Source: JBDHWG01 sp046328505
Lineage (GTDB): Bacteria > Chloroflexota > Anaerolineae > Epilineales > JAHCIE01
Direction of reading: 5' to 3'
DNA length: 64,000 bases
Assembly: GCA_046328505.1 (NCBI GenBank)
Contig: JAXLWL010000004.1
Location: 772,659-836,658, forward strand
Numbering within the stretch: the first letter of the stretch is position 1; each line of letters opens with the position of its first letter. The notes under the pieces were generated by a model. That model was given only the letters and a program-made list of their open reading frames with translations, made no database searches and was not told the origin of the DNA. A program made the translations under genes and the position numbers. Below, one piece after another: positions 9,387-17,296 of the stretch.

Positions 9387-9959
9387 TCACTGAGGCGAAG
9401 CTGACCGGGCGAGAACGGTCGGCTCATACCGCGTTGCTACCGCTCCGGAACTGAACTCCAGCCGGCTCACGGCCTTCAAGTCGATATACTTCGAGAGCCC
9501 CGCGAACAACGTCGGCCCGTGGCCCACTAGCCTGGGATGCACTACGAACTCGTACTCATCGATCAATCCCATCTCCGCCAACGCCAGCGGGAGCTTTACC
9601 CCGCCCACGAACAATCCCCTACCCGACTCCCGCTTGAGCTGCTGAACGGCCTCGCGTAGGTCCCCCCGCACGAGCTCCGCGTTCCAATCGACCCGCTCCA
9701 GGGTGCTCGACACGACGTACTTCTTGGCCGCGTCGATCGTCCGGGCGAAGGGTTCCATCCAATCAGGTGTCGCCTCCGTCCGTACCGACGGCCGCCAAGC
9801 CGCCTCCATCATTTCGTAGGTCACGCGACCAAACAGGAGGGCATCGGCCCACTCGAGGTTCTCGACCGCGTGACGATGCAAGTCTTCGTCCACCAAGCCC
9901 ACACGATGATCACAGCACCCGTCCAATGTGACGTTAATGGAATACCGAAGCGGTCCCAT
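9387..9959 (-). CDS. Dihydrofolate reductase-like (RibD C-terminal) protein, second copy
   Basis: This 190-residue RibD_C/DHFR-type reductase starts MGPLRYSINVTLDGCCDH and carries LLFGRVTYEMMEAAW (cofactor loop), GLFVGGVKLPLALAEMGLID and a family-typical end VHPRLVGHGPTLFAGL. The open frame continues 86 codons upstream, but that part is low-complexity and overlaps the downstream VOC gene in another frame; GGGAGGG four bases before the ATG at 9959 fixes the start. It diverges clearly from its neighbour at 8645, so these are not a recent tandem duplication. The substrate is unknown. Confidence 0.85.
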   Translation of the reverse strand: MGPLRYSINVTLDGCCDHRVGLVDEDLHRHAVENLEWADALLFGRVTYEMMEAAWRPSVRTEATPDWMEPFARTIDAAKKYVVSSTLERVDWNAELVRGDLREAVQQLKRESGRGLFVGGVKLPLALAEMGLIDEYEFVVHPRLVGHGPTLFAGLSKYIDLKAVSRLEFSSGAVATRYEPTVLARSASPQ

Positions 9960-10080
9960 TTTACCCTCCCGGTGCGGCGGCCTAACGTTTGTTATTCGCC
10001 AGTGAATAGTTGTTTGCCAATCCAAGTCTCGTTTGTCGCTCAGCAAGTCTAGTTCCACCAGCACCCACGCGGATCGCGCC

Positions 10081-10521
10081 TTACCCGAGCTGCTCGGCGA
10101 GTCCGATGATGATGCCCTCAGGGCCGCGGATGAAACAGAGCCGGTAAATGTCCTCGTACTGGGCCACTTCGCCGACGAGCTCAGCGCCATGGGCGCGCAA
10201 GCGTGCGAGGACGTCATCGACGTTGTCTACGGCGAACATGATGCGACGTATGCCCAGGGCGTTCGACGGTGCGCTGGTCGGCTCCGTTCTGACCGCTGCC
10301 GGCGTGTGGAACTTGCTCAACTCAACCCCACCGTGGCCGTCTGGGGTCCGCATCATCGCGATCTCGGCTCGAACGTTCTCGAGCCCAACGACCTGGTCCA
10401 CCCAACGTCCCTCGAGTTGCGTCTCGCCCTCCAGCTGCATGCCAAGCTCGACAAAGAACGCCTTCGCCGCCTCAAGATCGTCAACGACGATGAGAACGTT
10501 GTCCATCCGTTGAAGTGCCAT
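10081..10521 (-). CDS. VOC-superfamily protein (glyoxalase/bleomycin-resistance fold)
   Basis: This 146-residue single-domain vicinal-oxygen-chelate protein has two beta-alpha-beta-beta-beta modules. The first starts MDNVLIVVDDLEAAKAFFVEL; the second contains RRIMFAVDNVDDVLARLRAHG and ends CFIRGPEGIIIGLAEQ. The final acidic ligand seen in metal-dependent members (usually a Glu in PDG/EGxxxEL) appears altered to EGIIIGL, so metal binding is uncertain. GGGAGG seven bases upstream supports the ATG. It may be a dioxygenase-like or ligand-sequestering protein; the sequence does not say which. Confidence 0.83.
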   Translation of the reverse strand: MALQRMDNVLIVVDDLEAAKAFFVELGMQLEGETQLEGRWVDQVVGLENVRAEIAMMRTPDGHGGVELSKFHTPAAVRTEPTSAPSNALGIRRIMFAVDNVDDVLARLRAHGAELVGEVAQYEDIYRLCFIRGPEGIIIGLAEQLG

Positions 10522-10715
10522 GTCTATGCCTCCCGCCTCGACCGACTCGACTAAGCTTGCAGACTCAAATCATAGGCTTCGCCATGGCAGGGTCAAGAGC
10601 TAAGTGGAGCAACGGGGTCGGACACCCCCTGTTGTCAGACCAGGTTCTGGCGATTAACGCTGTGGCATATGTTGTGCTTCTGCGCTCGATAAGTGACTAT
10701 TGAGGGAGCAACACA
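10522..10715. other. Divergent intergenic region
   Basis: This is the spacer between the leftward VOC gene and the rightward PAP2 gene, so it must contain two divergent promoters. A TTGTCA near 10631 followed by TAACGC at 17 bp is a weak candidate for the rightward one. I see no hairpin, repeat or small gene here. Confidence 0.3.
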
Positions 10716-11453
10716 ATGGCCGAGATGAACTCTTCTTCCTGGCAGCGTAGGCTCTGGCGCGCTCTGCGCGGCGAGTTGTTCTGGGGGCTGCTGATCAGTA
10801 TCCTGGCGCTGTGGGTGTTTGCCAGTCTTGCCGACAACATTTGGGAAGGTGAGAGCATCGCCTTCGACAGCCAGGTTATTGGTATCGTGCATAACGCATC
10901 GAGCAGTGGTCTAACGACAATCATGCTTGGGCTGACGATGCTGGGGGATTGGCGCGTTCTGACGGCGTTGGGCGTGATCTTTGGAATCGTGTGGTGGCGG
11001 CGGGGCCAGCGCAGCAAGGTCGTGATGCTGACGCTGGCATATTTGGGCGGGGCCGCGCTCGATCAGCTTCTCAAGGTCTTCTTCCACCGCATGCGCCCGG
11101 AGACGGCGGGCGGAATTATCACCGTTCAGGGGTACAGTTTCCCCAGCGGCCATGCGATGATGTCGCTGTGCTTCTACGGCATGCTCATCTATCTGTTGGT
11201 CAGCGAACGGTCGCGCCTGATCCGTGTCCTGGGGCTAGCGGCGGCCATCGCGCTGATCGGCGCCATTGGTCTGAGCCGAATTTACCTCGGTGTTCACTAC
11301 CCCAGCGACATCGTGGGGGGCTTCACGGCCGGCTTTGCCTGGCTGATGGCGAACATCCTGGGGTACCGCGATTACCAAAGGCGCCAGAGAGGGCCTGCTC
11401 GCCGGGTTGACACTGCTGCCGGCACAGTCCCGTCATCCGAGTATAACACCTAA
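10716..11453 (+). CDS. PAP2-family membrane phosphatase
   Basis: This 245-residue integral membrane protein of the PAP2 (type 2 phosphatidic acid phosphatase/undecaprenyl-pyrophosphatase-like) family has about six membrane segments. All three catalytic signatures are present: KVFFHRMRP (motif 1, KxxxxxxRP), YSFPSGHAM (motif 2, PSGH) and SRIYLGVHYPSD (motif 3, SRxxxxxHxxxD). It therefore should be active on a lipid phosphate or pyrophosphate at the outer membrane face. GAGGGAG precedes the ATG. The next gene, a membrane phosphodiesterase fusion, is 0.1 kb away with its own candidate promoter, so the two may act on related envelope substrates. Confidence 0.9.
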   Translation: MAEMNSSSWQRRLWRALRGELFWGLLISILALWVFASLADNIWEGESIAFDSQVIGIVHNASSSGLTTIMLGLTMLGDWRVLTALGVIFGIVWWRRGQRSKVVMLTLAYLGGAALDQLLKVFFHRMRPETAGGIITVQGYSFPSGHAMMSLCFYGMLIYLLVSERSRLIRVLGLAAAIALIGAIGLSRIYLGVHYPSDIVGGFTAGFAWLMANILGYRDYQRRQRGPARRVDTAAGTVPSSEYNT

Positions 11454-11482
11454 ATAGGACCGCAAGGTTGCCCCGCAGTTGC

Positions 11483-11510
11483 TTGCATCCGACTCCGGAG
11501 CGAGTATACT
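11483..11510 (+). promoter_or_regulatory. Candidate sigma-70 promoter for the holin-phosphodiesterase gene
   Basis: TTGCAT (11483-11488) and TATACT (11505-11510) are separated by 16 bp, about 55 bases before the ATG at 11565. The match to the consensus is good for a genome this GC-rich. No operator repeat is evident. Confidence 0.45.
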
Positions 11511-11564
11511 GAGTCGTGTTCGCGTGCTTACGCACCGTCCATCACGCTTTCGGAGCGACCGAGT

Positions 11565-14255
11565 ATGACAAACGTAATTCGAAATGTCGTTCGCTGGCTT
11601 CTTAGAGGAGCCATCGTATGGTTCGTAGATTCCCTCTCCTTAGCCGCAGCTGCTGCTCTTCTCCCTGGGATGTGGTTCGAGGCCGTCGGGACGACGCCAA
11701 TCTGGACCGTGGTGGTTGCGGCCGCTCTGGTTATCGCCTTCGTTAACTTCCTGATTCGCCCCATTGTTCTCATCATCGCTCGCCCGCTCGGCTGGATAGT
11801 TATATTCCTGGTTGGCTTCGTGCTGAGCGCGCTTGCCATCTGGATCGCAGCATGGCTCTTACCTGGCTTCAATACCGATTTTGTGTCGGCTATCCTCGCC
11901 AGCCTCGTGATTGCGTTCTTCAATGCCGCCCTGAGCAGCATGATCGAGCTGAACGAGGATGGCTCCTACTATCAGAACCTGATTGAGCGCCGCGCGAAGG
12001 CTAACCCGTCGCCATACGCGAAGGAACCCGGGCGCGCGTTGATGATGGTGGAGGTCGACGGGCTGAGCTACCATCACATCAAGAAGGCGATTGAAGAGGG
12101 GCGGATGCCCCACCTGAAGCGGCTCATGGAGGAAGAGGGGTATCAACTGTCGAGAGTGGAGTGCGGCCTCCCTTCGATGACCTCGGCCTGCCAGGCCGGT
12201 ATCATGTTCGGCGACAACTATGACATTCCCGCGTTCCGCTGGTACGACAAAGACAGCAAAAAGCTCTATGTCTCCAGCTCGGACGCGGGGGAGCTGAACG
12301 CGCGTTATGCCCACGGCCACGGCCTGATGCGCGAGGGCGCGAGCATCCTCAACATGCTCAACGGCGACGCCAGTGTCTCGCTGTTCACTATGGCGAATAT
12401 CTTCACAGGTACGGAGGCCGACAAGAAGCAGCGCTCGGAAGATGTGACTCTTCTGATGTTCAATCCGTACTTCCTGACGCGCTCGATTGTCCTGTTCATC
12501 GGAGAGACGATGCGTGAGGTCTGGGAGGGCTTCAAGCAGCGGGCGCGGAACGTTCAACCGCGCCTCAATCGCCTCGAACACTGGTATCCTTTCGTGCGCG
12601 GCGCTATGTGCGGCCTGATGCGCGACATGTCGGCCAACGTCGCCGTCCTGGAGATGATGCGCGGCTCGCCTTCCATCTACATGCTTTACCTTGGCTATGA
12701 CGAGGTCGCCCACCACTCTGGCCCGTGGACCACTGATGCGTTCGGTGATCTCCATCGCCTCGACCGCACCCTCGGCCAGATCTATCGTGTCGCCAAAGAA
12801 AGGGCGCCGCGCTACTACGAGTTCCTTCTGCTGTCTGACCACGGGCAGTCCTTTGGCGCGACCTTCAAGCAGCGCTACGGCGTCAGCATTAAGGAGTTCA
12901 TCGAGCAGCAGCTTCCCCATGGCACGACGGTATCCCAGATGATCGGCGGCGACACCGGCGCGATGGGCTTGACGGGGGTCGCCGGCGAGCTCAGCAACGC
13001 TCAAAGCTCTGACACCGGCGGCTTCAACAGAATGGTCGCACGCCAGGGGCAGAAACTGGCGGAGACGGCGCAGGATAAGGTGAACTCATCAGAGGATGCC
13101 CGGCCGGCGTCGGTTACGGCCTACGGCAGCGGAAACGCGGCGCAGGTCTACTTCGACCTCTACCCCCGCAAGATCAAGCTCAGCGAGTTGAACGCGGCCT
13201 ACCCTGGCGTGGTGGATGCCCTGGTGCAACACCCGGGCCTCGGCATGGTCGTCGGCTACGCTGACGACGGGACGGCGGTCATCCTCGGCAAGGGCGGCTC
13301 GCGCAACCTGCACACGGGCGAGGTCCAGGGCGACGACCCGCTCAAGCCGTACGCGCCCGACCGTGGGCCTGGCCAGTCGAGCATCGAGAAGCGTGTGTGG
13401 CAGCTCAAGCGCGTCATGGACTTCCCACACGCCGGCGACCTGTGGCTCATCAGCACCCTCTATCCGGATGGGACGGTTGCCGCGCTCGAGGAGCTTGTTG
13501 GGAATCACGGTGGTGTCGGCGGCGAGCAGACGGACGCGTTTATCTTCCATCCGCCCGACATGGAGGTCCCCGAAACTCAGAGCTGCATGGATGTCTTCCA
13601 CATCCTCAACGCCCAGCGTGGCAAGCCTATTCCGGCGCCGGCGCCGGCGCCTGTGACCACGACAGTCCCTGACTGGTCGCCTCGCACGCTGGCGCAGGGC
13701 ATCGTCAAAGTCGGGACGTGGGTTCCGCTCGCGGCGAAATGCGCGGCGCTGTGGCGCCAGGCGTACCACAGGGTCGTCGACGAGCCTCTCATGACCGGCC
13801 CCGCGCTGCTCATTGCGGCTGTCGCCATGGTCCTAAGATTTGTCGCGCTGGAGCGCGACTTGAGGCTGCTCAACATGGCGATTGCCTTTGGCATATGGAT
13901 GATTGCCGTCGGCATCGTGACGGCCGCCGGTTACTGGCTGTCCAAGAAGGGCAACTACACGCGCATGGTGCGGGGCGTCGGCTTCGGTCAGGCGATCTAC
14001 TTCCTGTCGCCCCTGGCGCTGATCCCGTGGATATCGTCAGTCATGGCCGCATTGATCCTCGTACTCAACTTCCTCGGCGTCTGGATAGGCGCCGCCGCTG
14101 CTGCGCAGATCAAGGGCTGGCGCACACTGCTCCTGCCGGTCGTTGTGATACTGGTAACTGTGCTGGCCACGGCCCTTGTCAACATTCTACTCTCCGGCGC
14201 GGCGTTTACGCTTCGAACGTTGCTCGCCAACCTGGGCATGTTCCTTAGCCAGTAG
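11565..14255 (+). CDS. Holin-like membrane domain fused to a type I phosphodiesterase domain
   Basis: This 896-residue membrane protein has three parts. Residues 1-130 contain about four hydrophobic helices resembling the phage holin superfamily IV/YvlD domain. Residues about 155-640 are an alkaline-phosphatase-superfamily domain of the type I phosphodiesterase/nucleotide pyrophosphatase kind, with metal-ligand Asp165 in VEVDGLS, a probable Thr206 nucleophile in PSMTSA, SDHGQS at 424-429 and a late NHGGVGGEQTD. Residues about 730-890 hold four or more further membrane helices. A short Pro/Ala linker (PIPAPAPAP) joins the last two parts. It probably hydrolyses a phosphodiester or phosphoglycol substrate at the membrane. 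The substrate is unknown. Confidence 0.8.
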   Translation: MTNVIRNVVRWLLRGAIVWFVDSLSLAAAAALLPGMWFEAVGTTPIWTVVVAAALVIAFVNFLIRPIVLIIARPLGWIVIFLVGFVLSALAIWIAAWLLPGFNTDFVSAILASLVIAFFNAALSSMIELNEDGSYYQNLIERRAKANPSPYAKEPGRALMMVEVDGLSYHHIKKAIEEGRMPHLKRLMEEEGYQLSRVECGLPSMTSACQAGIMFGDNYDIPAFRWYDKDSKKLYVSSSDAGELNARYAHGHGLMREGASILNMLNGDASVSLFTMANIFTGTEADKKQRSEDVTLLMFNPYFLTRSIVLFIGETMREVWEGFKQRARNVQPRLNRLEHWYPFVRGAMCGLMRDMSANVAVLEMMRGSPSIYMLYLGYDEVAHHSGPWTTDAFGDLHRLDRTLGQIYRVAKERAPRYYEFLLLSDHGQSFGATFKQRYGVSIKEFIEQQLPHGTTVSQMIGGDTGAMGLTGVAGELSNAQSSDTGGFNRMVARQGQKLAETAQDKVNSSEDARPASVTAYGSGNAAQVYFDLYPRKIKLSELNAAYPGVVDALVQHPGLGMVVGYADDGTAVILGKGGSRNLHTGEVQGDDPLKPYAPDRGPGQSSIEKRVWQLKRVMDFPHAGDLWLISTLYPDGTVAALEELVGNHGGVGGEQTDAFIFHPPDMEVPETQSCMDVFHILNAQRGKPIPAPAPAPVTTTVPDWSPRTLAQGIVKVGTWVPLAAKCAALWRQAYHRVVDEPLMTGPALLIAAVAMVLRFVALERDLRLLNMAIAFGIWMIAVGIVTAAGYWLSKKGNYTRMVRGVGFGQAIYFLSPLALIPWISSVMAALILVLNFLGVWIGAAAAAQIKGWRTLLLPVVVILVTVLATALVNILLSGAAFTLRTLLANLGMFLSQ

Positions 14256-14301
14256 GGCAACTGCCGCACACATCACCTTTTCCAAAGCAAGGAATGCAGC
14301 T

Positions 14302-14802
14302 ATGGCAATCAAGCAGGGGTGGCAGGGACGGTTCTTCGAGGATTTCGAGGTGGGGGATATTTACCCGCACCCTCTCGGACGGACAGTGACCCAGGATGAC
14401 AACATCACCTTTACCTTGATGACGCTCAATCCGAACCCGATTCATTTCGATGCGCATTATTCGGCGCAGACGGAGTGGGGCAAGCCGCTCGTCGACTCGA
14501 CGTTCACGCTGGCGCTGGTCACCGGGCTGTCGGTGACGGATGTTTCGCAGAATGCCGTGAACCTGGGCTGGGACGAGGTGCGGCTCCCGGCGCCGGTGTT
14601 CGAGGGCGACACGATCTACGCCCAGAGCGAGGTTCTGGAGAAGCGCGAGTCGCGCTCGCGTCCCCACATGGGCATCGTCAAGCTGCGCACCATCGGCTTC
14701 AACCAGGACGGCACGGTCGTGATCTCGTTCATACGGACGATTATGGTCTACAAACGCGGTCACGCGCCGATCATGGGCCGGCCGCAGCCGAAGCTGCCGT
14801 AG
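14302..14802 (+). CDS. MaoC-like hot-dog dehydratase
   Basis: This 166-residue single hot-dog domain starts MAIKQGWQGRFFEDFEVGDI, the usual opening of MaoC-like enoyl hydratases. The hydratase signature region DDNITFTLMTLNPNPIHFD (about 35-53) retains the N-P-x-H core, though the canonical Asp before it is replaced in T-L-N-P-N-P-I-H, giving the pattern common in beta-methylmalyl-CoA dehydratase (Mcd/MCH) relatives. Substrates in that group are mesaconyl/methylmalyl-type CoA esters. The frame is open further upstream, but that part overlaps the previous gene; AAGGA precedes this ATG. Assignment to a specific reaction is uncertain. Confidence 0.83.
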   Translation: MAIKQGWQGRFFEDFEVGDIYPHPLGRTVTQDDNITFTLMTLNPNPIHFDAHYSAQTEWGKPLVDSTFTLALVTGLSVTDVSQNAVNLGWDEVRLPAPVFEGDTIYAQSEVLEKRESRSRPHMGIVKLRTIGFNQDGTVVISFIRTIMVYKRGHAPIMGRPQPKLP

Positions 14803-14906
14803 TCAATGGGAGGGCCGCAGGGGGCAGGATTGGCGGAAACGTGGCAGTGTGGAAGTGCGTTGGCGGGTATGCTACCTCTAGGAACACCGATTCCGGAGGA
14901 GCTACC

Positions 14907-15173
14907 ATGCCCACGTCGAAATCTCGTTCTGGCGACGGTTCGGAGAACACCTCTCCGGTGCCACCCGATTGGGCGCTCTTTCAAGAAGCGTATTTCGGGA
15001 TGAAGCGTGCCGGTGTCAGCCACGACGCGGCAAGCGCCAAGGCGCTCTCACTTGCGCTGAAACGGCAGCGTGTCGACCGCCCCAACTACGCATTCATTGG
15101 GTGGCGGGCCGAGCTGAACGCGCGCAGGCGGAAGGACGAGTCCGAATGCGATCCTTATGGTAGAAACGAATAG
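14907..15173 (+). CDS. Small hypothetical protein
   Basis: This 88-residue protein begins MPTSKSRSGDG after a good GGAGGA site (14895-14900). It has a disordered, Ser-rich N-terminus of about 20 residues and a helical remainder with VPPDWALFQEAYFGMKRAG, ending in a basic, charged tail. The frame is open upstream, but that segment is an antisense-like reading of the MaoC gene. I do not recognise a family. Codon use matches neighbouring genes and the ribosome binding site is convincing. It converges on the unknown gene at 15236. Confidence 0.6.
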   Translation: MPTSKSRSGDGSENTSPVPPDWALFQEAYFGMKRAGVSHDAASAKALSLALKRQRVDRPNYAFIGWRAELNARRRKDESECDPYGRNE

Positions 15174-15213
15174 CAGGCGGCGATCCGCAAAGTTGCGTCG
15201 ATTGCCGCCTGCT
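15172..15213. terminator. Bidirectional hairpin between convergent genes
   Basis: AGCAGGCGGCGAT (15172-15184) pairs with ATTGCCGCCTGCT (15201-15213) with one mismatch, and the loop contains a further CGCAA/TTGCG pairing. It overlaps the stop of the upstream gene and lies 23 bases from the stop of the convergent gene, so it probably ends both transcripts. There is no T-run. Confidence 0.6.
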
Positions 15214-15235
15214 CACTTCAGGGATAGTCTGTTGT

Positions 15236-15676
15236 CTAGGCGTCTTCGCGGTTCGGGTTATCGAAGCGGAAGAAGTTGCTGTCGCTCCCGTCGGCCTTGT
15301 GCTCCTGGAAGAGGAACACAAGCTCGCGCTCGTCGAAAGAGCGAAAGAAGTCGTCCCAGCTAATCTCCTGCAAGCGCCCGTTGTCACCATTGTCGGTGAA
15401 CAGGAAACGTAGGACGCCAGGCCGCCCATCGTGCTCGGTTTCGGGCACGGTCGCCGGGCGGCCGCCGCGGTCGTCGGCCCAGCGCTGGATGACCTCGTGA
15501 TCACGCGTCGCGAGGGATTGCCCCGGCCGGTCCTCGTGCTCATCCTCACCATGAATCCACTTCGCGTACTTCACCGTCGTCTTCGATAGCTCGTCCTCGT
15601 GCTCCTTGATGAAGCGAGCCTCTTCCTTGGTGACGTTCTTCGCGCCGACTTGCGGCGCGTCATCCTTCTTCGCCAT
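15236..15676 (-). CDS. Hypothetical acidic protein
   Basis: This 146-residue soluble protein is rich in Asp and Glu, with no membrane segment. It starts MAKKDDAPQVGAKNVTKEEA and has an EISWDDFFRSFDERELVFLF stretch and a C-terminal DSNFFRFDNPN. GAGG lies seven bases before this ATG; an earlier GTG two codons upstream is less well placed. The combination of a Lys/Glu helix and a repeated FF/F-D pattern resembles small proteins from stress-related neighbourhoods, sometimes annotated as 1,4-alpha-glucan branching enzyme-like fragments, but I would not assign a function. Confidence 0.65.
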   Translation of the reverse strand: MAKKDDAPQVGAKNVTKEEARFIKEHEDELSKTTVKYAKWIHGEDEHEDRPGQSLATRDHEVIQRWADDRGGRPATVPETEHDGRPGVLRFLFTDNGDNGRLQEISWDDFFRSFDERELVFLFQEHKADGSDSNFFRFDNPNREDA

Positions 15677-15754
15677 GCTCACACCTCACTCACTAGGTAG
15701 TCCCTTGTTTGCCTAGTGGGCGGAGAGCAAGAATCGTACCCCATACAACAAGCA

Positions 15755-15783
15755 CAAGTCCGGGCGGTGTGTGCCCGGACTTG
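15755..15783 (-). terminator. Terminator of the 12-gene leftward operon
   Basis: A perfect 11-bp stem, CAAGTCCGGGC (15755-15765) and GCCCGGACTTG (15773-15783), has a 7-base loop. It lies 30 bases beyond the stop of the VOC gene at 15813 and is followed on the minus strand by a modestly T-rich stretch. This marks the end of the leftward operon. Confidence 0.7.
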
Positions 15784-15812
15784 AATGGATGAGAGTTGAG
15801 GTGACTGGGGCG

Positions 15813-16232
15813 CTACGCGTCGAGTGCCGGCGGATTCTCCTGGTCTACGAACCCCTGGCTGATCTCGACGATGTTGCCCTCAGGGTCGGCGACCCAGACG
15901 GTGCGCCAGCCGGGAATGAAAGCGTCGAAGTCCAGGGGGCCGAGGGTGATATGCGCGTCGTCGCCCATCTCGGCCAGCTTCGCGTCTACGTCGTCGACCT
16001 TGAACGCGATGTGGCGCCAGGCCGGGTAGCCTGGGCCGTCCTTGTCCGCCTTGGGCGCCGGGGCGTCGCCGTGGGCCTGGAAGAGCTCCAGGTACGTCCC
16101 GCCCGACTTGATGAAGACGAGCTGCTCTTCGCCAAGCGGGAAGACCGCCGCGCGCGTGAAGCCAAAATGCTTCGTGTAGAAGCGCTCGATCGCCAGTGGA
16201 TCGGCGCAGGAGATTGCGATATGGTGAAACAT
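15813..16232 (-). CDS. VOC-superfamily protein
   Basis: This 139-residue glyoxalase-fold protein is the last gene of the leftward operon. It begins MFHHIAISCADPLAIERFY with the first metal-ligand His in HHIAI, continues VFIKSGGTYLELFQAHG with a likely Glu ligand in YLELF, then WRHIAFKVDDVDAKLAEMG with a His in HIAF, and ends VWVADPEGNIVEISQGF with a Glu in VEI. All four metal ligands of the active VOC pattern are thus present, in contrast to the VOC protein at 10081. It may be an extradiol-type dioxygenase, epimerase or lyase for an intermediate made by the operon. Confidence 0.86.
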   Translation of the reverse strand: MFHHIAISCADPLAIERFYTKHFGFTRAAVFPLGEEQLVFIKSGGTYLELFQAHGDAPAPKADKDGPGYPAWRHIAFKVDDVDAKLAEMGDDAHITLGPLDFDAFIPGWRTVWVADPEGNIVEISQGFVDQENPPALDA

Positions 16233-16242
16233 GGCTGTTTTT

Positions 16243-16815
16243 CTACTCCTGCGCAGCCAGCTTGTCGATGATGCGCCGCGCGAAGGGGCCGCAGTGGCCC
16301 GCCGAGCGGCCGGTCACCAGGTCGCCATCCTCGACCACGTCTTCGTCGACGTAGATCGCGCCCATGTTGCGCACGTCGCCCAGGAGGTTGATATGGCTGA
16401 CGACGCGGCGGCCGCGGACGAGCTCCGGCGTGGGTGAGATCAGCCACATGCCGTGGCAGTTGATGCCCTTGATGACGCCCGGCTCGGCGAACGCCCGCTG
16501 CATGAATTCCGTCGCGGGAGGGAGCTTGTCGACACTGTCCGTGTAGCGCAGGCGGTCGGACACCATGCCGCCGGGGATGATGATGGCCGCGTAGCTGCGC
16601 AGCTCGTCATCGGACATGTTCTCGAACGACTCGTTGACGTACAGCGGCGAGCCATACTCGTGGCCCTTGAAGCTCAGCCCTGGCTGGCCCCACAGGCGCG
16701 ACAGGAAGTGCAACTCCATTCCCTCTTCAGGGAAGCGGTGCTGATAGTAGTGAATCTCGTAGTCGGCGAAGTCGCTCTCGACCAGGATGCCGACCTTCTT
16801 GCCCTTGAGCCTCAT
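16243..16815 (-). CDS. DJ-1/PfpI-family protein
   Basis: This 190-residue protein has a class I glutamine-amidotransferase-like fold of the DJ-1/PfpI family. The nucleophile elbow is GINCHGMWLI, giving the Cys-His pair seen in PfpI-type enzymes; an acidic residue is provided near VESDFADYE. It ends DGDLVTGRSAGHCGPF, a family-typical strand and loop. GGAGGAG precedes the ATG. Known relatives are glyoxalase III/deglycase-like proteins, proteases and isonitrile hydratases. In this operon a hydrolytic or glyoxalase-like step is the most sensible reading, but unproven. It overlaps nothing and lies 10 bp from the next gene. Confidence 0.87.
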   Translation of the reverse strand: MRLKGKKVGILVESDFADYEIHYYQHRFPEEGMELHFLSRLWGQPGLSFKGHEYGSPLYVNESFENMSDDELRSYAAIIIPGGMVSDRLRYTDSVDKLPPATEFMQRAFAEPGVIKGINCHGMWLISPTPELVRGRRVVSHINLLGDVRNMGAIYVDEDVVEDGDLVTGRSAGHCGPFARRIIDKLAAQE

Positions 16816-16865
16816 ATACTCCTCCAGGCGCGCGCGCGATAGGTGGGATGATGTCGCGGCGCGTT

Positions 16866-17258
16866 CTAGGCCAGCGAGCCATCGGGATACTGCACCATGC
16901 CGGCAAAGTGGATGGCGATCTTGCCGTCGCGCAGGACCCAGCTATCCGCGAAGCGCATGTGGGCCTCGCCGTCGGCCAGCTGCATGGTGATTTGTTCGGT
17001 AATCATGAGCGTCTCGGGATCCTCGGTCTCGCCCCAGAAGACGATGTCGGTATCGAGGCCCTGGATGCCCAGGATGCCCTGCATGTGCTCGCGCAGCTGG
17101 TCGCGGCCCTTGTAGATGATCGGCTTTTTCATGAAGCTGCTGATGAGCAGCGCGTCGTCCGTGTACTGGTCCAGCAGGCTCTCGATGTCCTTGGCGAGGA
17201 TGAACCCGATGTGCTCGCGGTACATCCGCCCTAGCTTGGTATCTGGCACGTTCTTCAT
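16866..17258 (-). CDS. NTF2/SnoaL-like domain protein
   Basis: This 130-residue single NTF2-like cone-fold domain reads MYREHIGFILAKDIESLLDQ, then a beta-rich half ending VLRDGKIAIHFAGMV. It resembles the C-terminal domain fused to the 2Fe-2S subunit at 22728 more than the other two NTF2-like proteins in this operon, judging from the shared D-x-L-x-x-x-Y-x-D-D-A-L start and the K-I-x-x-H-F-x-G end. NTF2-like proteins may be isomerases, cyclases, hydrolases or non-catalytic pocket proteins. No clear catalytic pair can be assigned here. Confidence 0.83.
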   Translation of the reverse strand: MKNVPDTKLGRMYREHIGFILAKDIESLLDQYTDDALLISSFMKKPIIYKGRDQLREHMQGILGIQGLDTDIVFWGETEDPETLMITEQITMQLADGEAHMRFADSWVLRDGKIAIHFAGMVQYPDGSLA

Positions 17259-17296
17259 GGCAGTTCGCTCTCCAACGTTGCTAAGAATAGGGTAGG

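Noticed and set aside
14475..14906. Upstream extension of the small gene at 14907
   Set aside because: It is an alternative-frame reading of the MaoC gene, and the ATG at 14907 has GGAGGA upstream.
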